Below are positions 1 to 6,379 of a stretch of 11,785 nt of DNA, in pieces. Every line of letters begins with the position of its first letter. Position 1 is the first letter of the stretch. The position numbers were made by a program, and so were the translations under genes. The DNA comes from Bacteroidota bacterium (GTDB lineage Bacteria; Bacteroidota; Rhodothermia; Rhodothermales; JAAAOL01). The DNA lies in assembly GCA_009908885.1 (NCBI GenBank), contig JAAAOL010000418.1, forward strand, positions 1-11,785. The letters are read 5' to 3'. Under the pieces are notes generated by a model. The model had not been told where the DNA came from. It worked only from the letters and a program-made list of their open reading frames with translations, and did not search any database.

Positions 1-2726
1 GCGGCCTGCTTGCGCTCCTTCAATGCGTCGATGACGAGGCGGGCCCGCTCGGCCTGGGGGGACTGCGGATAGAGCGCGACGAGGCGTTCGTAGAGCGTCT
101 GGAGGCGCAGCGGCTCGGGCTCGGGCGGAACCGTCGTAGTGTCAGCCTCGGCGGCTGCGGTGGTATCGGCGGGCACCGGCTCGTCCGTCGGCGTGGCTTG
201 CGAGGGCAGCGGAGTTGTACGCACCGTATCGGCAACGACGGAATCGGCGGGAGCTGCCGCCCGATCGGCGGCCAGGGAGTCGGGGATGGCGCGCACCGTC
301 GAGGTGTCCGCTGGGGTCGCATCGGAGGGTGACGCAGCGGTGGTGTCGGCGGGCATCGCGTTCGGGCGCTCGGCCTGTATCGCCTCCTTCACCACCTTCG
401 ACGGGGCCGCTGCTGAATCAGCAGGCGTGGATTCGTCGGGAGGCGTCGTCTCCGTCGGGCGCGTGGCGGACGTGTCCGGCGGCGTCGACGCGGGCTCCGA
501 GGGCTCCTCCGGCTCGGGGATGGTCAGCAGTCCGGCGTCGAGCAGCACCGAGTCGGGCACGGAGACGGGCAGCGGCGCCTCCAGGTCCAGGCTGTCGCGG
601 CGGGCCCACTCCTGATAGATGGTGCCCGCGGCCAGCAGGGCGCGCGGCGCCACGGGCGTCGTCCGGTAGCGCACGGCGGTGGTCATCATGCTGTCCAGCG
701 CGGCACCGTACGCGGCGTCCTGCCAGGTGGCGTAGGCCCGCTCGTACGCACTCTGCGCCAGCGCCAGCGTGTCCGAGACCACGTCGGCCTGGGCGGGCAT
801 GCCGAGTTGTTCGCGGGCTCGCGCGGCGAAGTCGGAATCCGGATAGCGCGTGGCGATGGAGCGGTAGAGCCGCTGGGCCGTGGCCGAGTCGCCCAGGGCC
901 TGTTGCACCTCGGCCAGCGCGTAGTACGCCCGCTGGGCCACGGTTTCGCTGCTGTCTTCTTCGATCACCATGCGGTACCAGGCCGCTGCCGAGTCCGGTC
1001 GATTCATGGAGAGAAAGAGCACGTTGGCCAGCTCGTAGCGGGCCTTGGCGCGGCTGCCCCGCATCACCGCCTGGCTCGCCGAGTCGCGCGGCACGTCGGA
1101 CACGTCCACCGTGGGCAACGTGGAGGAGGGCGTGTCGAAGCCCGTCTGCGCGGCGAGGCTGTCGCTCACCCCTTCGCCGCCCCGTGCGCTCGCCTGGGAG
1201 GCGATGGCGTCGGACCGGCGCCAGTTGGGCATGAGCGGGCGGTCGCCCCAGCGCTGCACGAAGTCGATCCGGCCCTGCTCCATCCGTACGGGATCGCGGT
1301 GGAAGAGAAAGCCGGCCTCCCCGGTCTGCGCGGACGCCACCGTCGTCTGCTGGCCGGTCCCGCGCTGCTGCTCCTGAAAGCCCGCATCGCGGAACGCCTC
1401 CTCCGCCTGGCGCTCGGCCTCGCGGCGGCGCTGCTCGGCCAGTTCCTCGGCGCGTTGCTCTCGCAGTTCGAGCACGAACTCCTGGAAGGCCTCGTCGTCG
1501 AGGGTGCCGAGGGCCAGGAGCGAGTCCATCCGGTTGATCTCGGTCGCGACCGAGCGGAAACTGCTGAAGATGCGCTGCTGGTCCGGGGCGTCGGTCACGG
1601 CGGCGGGCGTGGGCACGCGCTGCCGACCACTTCCCGGGCGGGTCCGTCCGCTCTGAAGGCGGGTCGCCGCGGTGTCGAAGTAGGCGGCGGCCAGCGGGTA
1701 GGCGCGGTACAGGTCGCGGTGCAGCGCGCCGAGCGCATAATACGTCTTGCCCGCCACGTCGCCCGCGTTCGTGTCCGCGTCGTAGAGCAGGTCGTAGTAC
1801 GTGTTGAAGGCGGCGTCGGCGCGGCCCTGCGCCTGATAGATGCGCCCGCGCAGGTAGGCCAGCTCGGCGCGGTTCTCGTAGTTCTTATCGTCGCGCTCCA
1901 TGCGGCGCAGCAGGTCCAGCGCGTCCTCGGCATTGCCGTGCAGCCCGCGCACCCGCACCGCGCTGAACCGCGCGGCGTAGTCGAGTTCGTAGAGTGGATT
2001 GAAGTCGCTCGCCCGCTCGAAGGCGTCGGCGGAGGCCTCGTAGCGCTCCAGCGTCTCGTAGACCTGCCCCAGCAGGAAGTAGCCCCGGGCGGACAGGTCG
2101 TTGTCGCCGAGGTCCTGCAGGCCTTCCTCCAGCTCCGCAGCGGCGACCTCCCAGTCCTGCCGCTTCACGGCCAGCTCGCCCTCGGCCAGCCGCAGCCGCG
2201 CCTCCCACCGCCGATCCAGGTTGTCCCGTGCCAGGCTCTCCTGCAGGTGCGCCTCCGCGGCCTCGTAGCGCCCGGCGGCGATCAGCGTCCGCGCCAGCCA
2301 GAAGCGCGCCTCGCCCTCCCGGCCCGATCCGAGCGTCATCACCTCGCGGAATTTCTGCTCGGCGCCGACGTAGTTCTGGAGGTAGAAGTAGGACTTGCCG
2401 ATGAGCAACAGCGCGTCGTCCACCCACTTCGACTGCGGATGCTCGCGCAGGATGTCGGCGCTCTTGTCGATGGCGTCGTTGAAGGCCTGCGCCTGCCCGG
2501 CCTGATCGGGACTGCTGAAGAGGGGCAGGTACACGTCCCGGTCGATGGGCTGATCCTCCTGCGCGAGGCTTTCGACGCCCTCGTCGTAGGCGTTCTCGGC
2601 GTTATAGAACGTGTTGTAGTACGCCGTGAAGTTGTCGTACTGGCGCCCGATGAAGGTACTGCGGCCACAGCCCGCCAGGCCGATGAGCAGGGCCAGGGCC
2701 ACGAGAAGGGAACGTCGGGGGGACAT
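1..2726 (-). CDS. SprE/PorW-family TPR lipoprotein (type IX secretion/gliding), C-terminus off window
   Basis: The frame is open for 908 codons from an ATG at 2726 to the left edge, so the C-terminus is missing. The N-terminus is a lipoprotein signal: RR at residues 4-5, a hydrophobic run, and lipobox LAGC with Cys20. Next comes YDNFTAYYNTFYNAENAY, the aromatic N-terminal motif of SprE/PorW proteins, then helical TPR-like repeats to about residue 400, a charged coiled-coil-like stretch (about 416-451), and GFLFHRDP (472-479) followed by WGDRPLMPNWRRS (493-505), which I recognise as a SprE/PorW signature. Further TPRs lie near 594-643. A Pro/Thr/Ala/Asp-rich linker (about 737-870) leads into another TPR-like segment (LYPQSPQAERARLVIDAL). 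SprE and PorW are lipoproteins needed for type IX secretion and gliding in Bacteroidota; that role here is inferred from homology. The gene lies 147 bp downstream of pyk. No Shine-Dalgarno precedes the ATG. The alternative is a generic outer-membrane TPR lipoprotein. Confidence 0.85.
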   Translation of the reverse strand, partial: MSPRRSLLVALALLIGLAGCGRSTFIGRQYDNFTAYYNTFYNAENAYDEGVESLAQEDQPIDRDVYLPLFSSPDQAGQAQAFNDAIDKSADILREHPQSKWVDDALLLIGKSYFYLQNYVGAEQKFREVMTLGSGREGEARFWLARTLIAAGRYEAAEAHLQESLARDNLDRRWEARLRLAEGELAVKRQDWEVAAAELEEGLQDLGDNDLSARGYFLLGQVYETLERYEASADAFERASDFNPLYELDYAARFSAVRVRGLHGNAEDALDLLRRMERDDKNYENRAELAYLRGRIYQAQGRADAAFNTYYDLLYDADTNAGDVAGKTYYALGALHRDLYRAYPLAAAYFDTAATRLQSGRTRPGSGRQRVPTPAAVTDAPDQQRIFSSFRSVATEINRMDSLLALGTLDDEAFQEFVLELREQRAEELAEQRRREAERQAEEAFRDAGFQEQQRGTGQQTTVASAQTGEAGFLFHRDPVRMEQGRIDFVQRWGDRPLMPNWRRSDAIASQASARGGEGVSDSLAAQTGFDTPSSTLPTVDVSDVPRDSASQAVMRGSRAKARYELANVLFLSMNRPDSAAAWYRMVIEEDSSETVAQRAYYALAEVQQALGDSATAQRLYRSIATRYPDSDFAARAREQLGMPAQADVVSDTLALAQSAYERAYATWQDAAYGAALDSMMTTAVRYRTTPVAPRALLAAGTIYQEWARRDSLDLEAPLPVSVPDSVLLDAGLLTIPEPEEPSEPASTPPDTSATRPTETTPPDESTPADSAAAPSKVVKEAIQAERPNAMPADTTAASPSDATPADTSTVRAIPDSLAADRAAAPADSVVADTVRTTPLPSQATPTDEPVPADTTAAAEADTTTVPPEPEPLRLQTLYERLVALYPQSPQAERARLVIDALKERKQA

Positions 2727-2873
2727 GGCAACGGTCGAGCGTCGAACGAGAATTTCGGGGGCGTGATCGGACGGCGCGGCACCGGGTTCGGCCGCGAACG
2801 ACGCATCCACCACGACCCTCATGCACAGTACCGATGCTCCATACGCGCCGTGCGCCTCTCGGTCTCCTTCTCG

Positions 2874-4301
2874 CTATACCTTGCTCACGTGCATCATGTT
2901 CGTCCGTCCCTTGGCCGGGAGCGGCATGCCCGCCGTGATGACGACGGTGTCGCCGGGCTCGGCCAGGCCGTGTTCAGACAGGATTCGGTGGACGAGCGTC
3001 ACGCCGGCATCGGTATCGCGCTGGAAAGGAATCGCGAAGGCTTTTGTTCCCCACAGCACGCCGAGTTGCCCCACCACCTGCTCGTCGTCAGTAAAGGCGT
3101 ACACCGGCATCGAGGGGCGGTGCCGGGCGATGTTGCGGGCCGTGGTGCCGGTGGACGTGAGGCACGCGATGGCCGCCGCGCCGATTTGCTCGGCCAGCCG
3201 ACACGCGGAGAAGCTGATCGACTCAGTCACGTCGTCGGCGCCGTTGGTGTGCTGCGGTCGCAGGTCCAGCGGCTGCCGGTAGCGCGTCCAGTGCTGCTCG
3301 GCCTGCTGGACGATCTTGTCCATCACCTCCACCACGCGCACTGGATGCTTGCCCACCGCCGTCTCGCCCGAGAGCATGACCGCGTCGCTGCCGTCCAGCA
3401 CGGCGTTGGCCACGTCGCTGGCCTCGGCCCGCGTCGGGCGGGGATTATCGATCATACTCTCCAGCATCTGCGTCGCCGTGATGACGGGCCTGGCCGCCGT
3501 CCGGCACTTGTGGATGATCATCTTCTGCGCCGTCGGCACGTTGGCCATCGGCATCTCGATCCCCAGGTCGCCCCGGGCCACCATGATGCCATCAGCCTCT
3601 TCCAGGATCTGGTCGATCTTACGCACCGCCTCAGGCTTTTCGATTTTGGCGACGACGCTCGTGCGGCGCCCGGACTCGCGGATGCGACAGATGAGATCGG
3701 TCACGTCGCTCTGGTCCCGCACGAACGAGAGGGCGATGATATCGACCTCCTGCTCCAGCCCGAACTCCAGATCCCGGAGATCCTTCTCGGTGAGCGAGGG
3801 CGTGGAGGTGCGAATGTCGGGGAGGTTGACGCCCTTGCGCGACCGCAGCGGCCCACCGACGATGACCTCGGTGATGACGTCGCCGTCGCGGCACTCCTTG
3901 ACTTCCAGCTCCAGCAGGCCGTCGTCGATCAGGATGCGCCCGCCGACGTCCACGTCCTGCGCGAGCGTCGGGTAGCTGACGTGGACGCGCTCCTGCGTGC
4001 CTTCCTCCATCGGAGCCGCCGTCAGGGTAAGCTCTTGCCCTTTGTGGATGAGCACGCCGCCATCCCGCACCATGCCGACGCGAATTTTGGGCCCCTGCAG
4101 GTCCTGCAGGATGGTGACCGGGCGGCCCTGCTCGTCGGCGGCCCGGCGGAGGTGCTCGATGACCTTTTGGTGGTCCTCGTGGGAGCCGTGGGAGAAGTTG
4201 AGGCGCGCCACGTCCATGCCAGCGGCGAGGAGGGCGCGGAGGGTGTCAGGGTCCGACGACGCCGGACCGATGGTACAGATAATCTTCGTGCGTCGCTGCA
4301 T
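2874..4301 (-). CDS. pyk: Pyruvate kinase
   Basis: Complete 475-residue protein of normal family length. It converts phosphoenolpyruvate and ADP to pyruvate and ATP in the last step of glycolysis, in the cytosol. Visible motifs are TKIICTIGPAS (5-15), NFSHG (35-39), DLQGPKIRVG (67-76), catalytic Lys219 in VAKIEKPEAV, metal ligands Glu221 and Asp245 in ARGDLGIEMP, ATQMLESM (276-283), and NAVLDGSDAVMLSGETAVG (299-317). The B domain spans about 72-170. The C-terminal allosteric domain (about 355-475) is intact, with TSTGTTARNIARHRP and the closing GDTVVITAGMP. There is no extra PEP-utiliser domain. The residue matching Thr113 of the rabbit muscle enzyme is Val75, hinting at K+-independent activity (inference). 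The ATG at 4301 has no Shine-Dalgarno; it is kept because the family motif begins five residues later. The stop is TAG at 2876-2874. Confidence 0.97.
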   Translation of the reverse strand: MQRRTKIICTIGPASSDPDTLRALLAAGMDVARLNFSHGSHEDHQKVIEHLRRAADEQGRPVTILQDLQGPKIRVGMVRDGGVLIHKGQELTLTAAPMEEGTQERVHVSYPTLAQDVDVGGRILIDDGLLELEVKECRDGDVITEVIVGGPLRSRKGVNLPDIRTSTPSLTEKDLRDLEFGLEQEVDIIALSFVRDQSDVTDLICRIRESGRRTSVVAKIEKPEAVRKIDQILEEADGIMVARGDLGIEMPMANVPTAQKMIIHKCRTAARPVITATQMLESMIDNPRPTRAEASDVANAVLDGSDAVMLSGETAVGKHPVRVVEVMDKIVQQAEQHWTRYRQPLDLRPQHTNGADDVTESISFSACRLAEQIGAAAIACLTSTGTTARNIARHRPSMPVYAFTDDEQVVGQLGVLWGTKAFAIPFQRDTDAGVTLVHRILSEHGLAEPGDTVVITAGMPLPAKGRTNMMHVSKV

Positions 4302-4556
4302 GCAGTAGGGCGTACTCGGTAGAACAGGGGCGGTAGAGGGTCATGCTCCGCATGCCAGCCACGCAACGGTCCTTCGCGGCGGCGCGGCGCGGGCCGAGGC
4401 CTCACCGAGGGCGCGGTGTTCGAGGGCTCGGCGCCCGTCTCCGGGGGCGGGCATCTGCTGATGGCGGCTGCACAGCATGTGCAAAGTACGCATCAGTCAA
4501 GAGGCACGCATCGCCTGGATGTTATGTTTCGGAAAGTCCTGACGTGGGCCCCCCGT

Positions 4557-4591
4557 GGGTGTGGGAGCGTGGGGGTGCGGGAGTGCGGGGG
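4557..4591 (+). other. G-quadruplex-forming motif
   Basis: Five G-runs occur on the plus strand: 4557-4559, 4563-4565, 4571-4575, 4579-4581 and 4587-4591. They are separated by loops TGT, AGCGT, TGC and AGTGC (3, 5, 3 and 5 nt). This satisfies the usual rule of at least three Gs with loops of 1-7 nt and has one spare run. It lies about 255 bp upstream of pyk, on the pyk non-template (plus) side. Function is unknown. Confidence 0.6.
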
Positions 4592-4613
4592 CGCGGCGAT
4601 TCCGTGTCACGAA

Positions 4614-4631
4614 CCACGCATCACGGCGTGG
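4614..4631. repeat. Small perfect hairpin
   Basis: The arms CCACGC (4614-4619) and GCGTGG (4626-4631) are perfect complements around a 6-nt loop, just right of the G-rich motif. There is no T-run on either side, so it is not a typical intrinsic terminator. Confidence 0.35.
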
Positions 4632-4784
4632 TAAGGGCTCCTATGACGTTCTGCACGCTTCTTGGCGTCAACCTGCGCCGACGGCGACGGATCTCTGCGT
4701 GCGGGCTATGTAGATCAATGAAAGAATGTTAGCACACCGGTGCGGCTCGCCTCAGCGCTACCGTTGAGGTCTCTCCCTTTACTC

Positions 4785-4823
4785 GCCTACGGCTCATCAG
4801 TCGCCCTGCGGGCTCGTGTCGAG
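4785..4823. repeat. Row of three tri-loop inverted repeats
   Basis: Three small perfect inverted repeats, each with a 3-nt loop, occur almost end to end: GCC-TAC-GGC (4785-4793), GCCC-TGC-GGGC (4803-4813) and CTCG-TGT-CGAG (4813-4823). They end 38 bp left of the cloverleaf-like element and may be the eroded flank of a repeat. No coding meaning was seen. Confidence 0.35.
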
Positions 4824-4861
4824 ACGGGAGAACAAGAGGGATGTGCCCCCCGGAAGCTGTG

Positions 4862-4994
4862 ATACCGATTCAGATTGGGAATGTCCGGACCGTCGATCAA
4901 GACGGTTGTAAAGACGCCTCGCCGAGGCGTCTCTACGCTAATCCGCGCCAGAATCCTCCTGGCGTATCCCGACATCACGAAACGAAATCGGTAT
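4862..4994. repeat. 133-bp cloverleaf-like palindromic element (MITE/REP-like)
   Basis: The ends are a perfect 9-bp inverted repeat, ATACCGATT (4862-4870) and AATCGGTAT (4986-4994). At the same 19-bp offset on each side is a second pair, ATGTCCGGA (4881-4889) and TCCCGACAT (4967-4975), complementary at 8 of 9 positions. Three hairpins lie inside: ACCGTC/GACGGT (4889-4894 with 4901-4906), AGACGCCTCG/CGAGGCGTCT (4912-4921 with 4923-4932), and CGCCAG/CTGGCG (4946-4951 with 4959-4964). The fold is an outer stem with three arms. It encodes no transposase, so if mobile it would be non-autonomous. A structured RNA is the alternative reading. Confidence 0.6.
4908..4936. repeat. Central palindrome of the element, shared with the right window edge
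   Basis: GTA (4908-4910) pairs with TAC (4934-4936), and the arms AGACGCCTCG and CGAGGCGTCT are perfect complements around a single C. There is one A/C mismatch between the two paired blocks. The first 25 bases match 11761-11785 at 21 positions, so this is a repeated motif rather than a one-off hairpin. Confidence 0.6.
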
Positions 4995-5130
4995 GAGCGG
5001 ACATCCTCTCTGGCTCTTACTGAATCGAGTTCAGCACAGGCTCTTCGCGGAAGGAGAGGACCCAGGCGAAACCATGACGGGCGGTATGCAAACGGTCTTG
5101 AATGATTCCACCTAGCCATTCGTGCACCAC

Positions 5131-5153
5131 AGATGCTTCGCTGCGCTCAGCAA
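5131..5153. repeat. Small imperfect palindrome
   Basis: The segment running from AGATGCTTCGCTG to GCTCAGCA has TGCT/AGCA ends and an internally self-complementary middle. It resembles short palindromic spacers common between genes in many environmental bacteria; that resemblance is from memory. Only one copy is visible here. Confidence 0.3.
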
Positions 5154-5263
5154 CATACTATGACGGGATGCACGATGACGGCGCAGAGCTGATGTACTAT
5201 AAGCCAGTATGATCTGTGCTCCCCATCTGCCGCGCCGAGCCTCGAAAAAAAACATCCATCCAT

Positions 5264-5321
5264 AAAAAAGGTGGATACAACGCAGTTTCTAACGAGGAGG
5301 AGACGCTGCGTTGCATCCACC
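5264..5321 (-). terminator. Intrinsic terminator for minus-strand transcription
   Basis: The arms GGTGGATACAACGCAG (5270-5285) and CTGCGTTGCATCCACC (5306-5321) form a 16-bp stem with a 20-nt loop. The single mismatch is A/C when read on the plus strand but G-U wobble in a minus-strand transcript, so the stem is unbroken only in leftward RNA. The stem is followed in that direction by six U (plus-strand A-run 5264-5269), and eight more U come at 5245-5252. It probably ends the operon running from the site-2 protease through the response regulator. It would leave a 3' untranslated region of about 250 nt. Confidence 0.7.
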
Positions 5322-5545
5322 AGGAGCGGGGCACTTGGTTGAGGGGGATGGTGGCCCCGCTCTGGTCCGTGGCCCGAGCAACCACGGATCAATCAATATG
5401 TGATGAGGGATGGAGGCCGAAGGGGAAAGGTGCCGAGGCACCGGGCACCCGTCGATCATCCGTCCTGTGCGTAAGCAACGCATCGCGGCGCTGGCACACA
5501 ATCGGGCCAGGCCGGGACATTCCCTCAGGGCGTCCCTGTATTGAG
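5322..5545. other. Hairpin-dense non-coding stretch, possible structured RNA
   Basis: Several perfect hairpins follow one another: GAGCGGGGC/GCCCCGCTC (5324-5332 with 5354-5362), TCCGTGG/CCACGGA (5366-5372 with 5382-5388), GGTGCC/GGCACC (5429-5434 with 5437-5442), CTGGC/GCCAG (5491-5495 with 5506-5510), and GGGAC/GTCCC (5514-5518 with 5532-5536). No coding frame is convincing. It lies between the response regulator stop and the minus-strand terminator, so it would be transcribed as 3' UTR. I could not match it to a known RNA family, and wobble positions do not point consistently to one strand. Confidence 0.35.
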
Positions 5546-5566
5546 GCATCGGGGAATCCCCGATGC
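5546..5566 (-). terminator. Perfect hairpin just after the response regulator stop
   Basis: The arms GCATCGGGGA (5546-5555) and TCCCCGATGC (5557-5566) are perfect complements around one base, 7 nt past the stop codon. No U-run follows, so it may stabilise the mRNA 3' end or be a weak terminator. The stronger terminator lies at 5264-5321. Confidence 0.45.
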
Positions 5567-5573
5567 TGATCAC

Positions 5574-6254
5574 TTACTGGCTGCGCGAGACCTGGACCCA
5601 CTGCACCGCCCGCTGCATCAGCTCGGTGGCGTTCTGGAGGTGAAGCTTCTGCTTGATGTTGGCCCGGTACGTCTCGATGGTCTTGACGCTCAGGTGCAAG
5701 AGCTCGGCCACCTCGCGCGTGCCGCAGCCCTGGCCCAGCAGCTGGAAGACTTCCAGCTCGCGATCGCTGAGGCGCTCGATGGGCGAGGACACGTCCCTGG
5801 GGTCGCTGTCGATGAAGGTGCGCACCATGCGCTGGGCAGCCTGCTCGCTGAGGTACATGTCGCCGCCCAGCACCTTGCGGATGGCCTCGATGACCTTTTC
5901 CGTAGCTTCATGCTTCATGATGTAGCCGCTGGCCCCGGCCCGCAGTGCTCGCTCGGCGTAGAAGCGCTCGTCGTACATCGTGAGCACGAGCACCGGCAGG
6001 TCCGGCTGCTCAGCCTGGAGGCGCTTGATGAGTTCAAGGCCGCTCAGGCCCTTGAGCGAAAGGTCCACGATGGCCAGATCGAAGTCGCCCTCGCGTAGCA
6101 CTGCCACCGCCTCGTCCACGCTCTCCGCCTCGCCGACGACGTGCAGGTCTGCATACTGGTCGATCAGCTGAGCGAGGCCGCGCCGCACGATCGGGTGATC
6201 GTCGACGATGCAGAGGCGGGCCGGTGCGTCGGCAGAGGCGGTGCGATCAGCCAC
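5574..6254 (-). CDS. NarL/FixJ-family response regulator
   Basis: With a GTG start at 6254 the protein has 226 residues, normal for the family. A receiver domain (about 14-130) has acidic pair Asp18-Asp19, phosphoacceptor Asp64 in AIVDLSL, Thr92 and Lys114. A LuxR-type helix-turn-helix follows (about 160-222), with LSDRELEVFQLL and VKTIETYRANIKQKL. It should be phosphorylated by the kinase encoded just upstream and then bind promoter DNA; targets are unknown. The frame stays open to a GTG at 6380 that overlaps the kinase stop as TAGTG, which would add 42 residues. That extension has no family resemblance and is low in complexity, so the inner GTG is preferred, though translational coupling at 6380 cannot be excluded. 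The 125 bp between this start and the kinase shows no other feature. No Shine-Dalgarno is visible. Confidence 0.92.
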   Translation of the reverse strand: MADRTASADAPARLCIVDDHPIVRRGLAQLIDQYADLHVVGEAESVDEAVAVLREGDFDLAIVDLSLKGLSGLELIKRLQAEQPDLPVLVLTMYDERFYAERALRAGASGYIMKHEATEKVIEAIRKVLGGDMYLSEQAAQRMVRTFIDSDPRDVSSPIERLSDRELEVFQLLGQGCGTREVAELLHLSVKTIETYRANIKQKLHLQNATELMQRAVQWVQVSRSQ

Positions 6255-6379
6255 GACGGCAGGCAGTTGGCGAAGGGGAAGGTGGCGCGCGACGGGAACA
6301 GCTCCCGTCAGGTGAAATAACGACGGACGACGCCCGCCCACGGATCCCTCGCGGGAGCATCCGGGCGTGCAGCCTGGCA

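Larger units (their letters stand above)
4302..5573. other. Long intergenic region without a supported gene
   Basis: This 1.27-kb stretch separates the pyk start from the response regulator stop. Open frames here are short, mutually overlapping, and made of low-complexity translations of palindromes; none shows a recognisable motif. It holds several structured elements listed separately: a G-quadruplex motif, small inverted repeats, a cloverleaf-like repeat, a terminator and a hairpin-dense stretch. The pyk promoter must lie at its left end, but I could not identify a convincing one. Confidence 0.7.

Noticed and set aside
807..4322. Plus-strand open frame of 1171 codons
   Set aside because: It is in codon register opposite the lipoprotein and pyk genes, where high GC content suppresses stops. 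It has no domain, and the minus-strand genes carry clear family motifs.
4787..5119. Minus-strand 110-codon frame across the cloverleaf element
   Set aside because: Its translation follows the palindromes and contains the kind of short sequence produced by translating repeats. No domain is seen.
4302..5573. tRNA or other standard RNA gene in the long spacer
   Set aside because: No T-loop GGTTCGA-type motif or acceptor stem pair was found; the hairpins do not match a tRNA layout.
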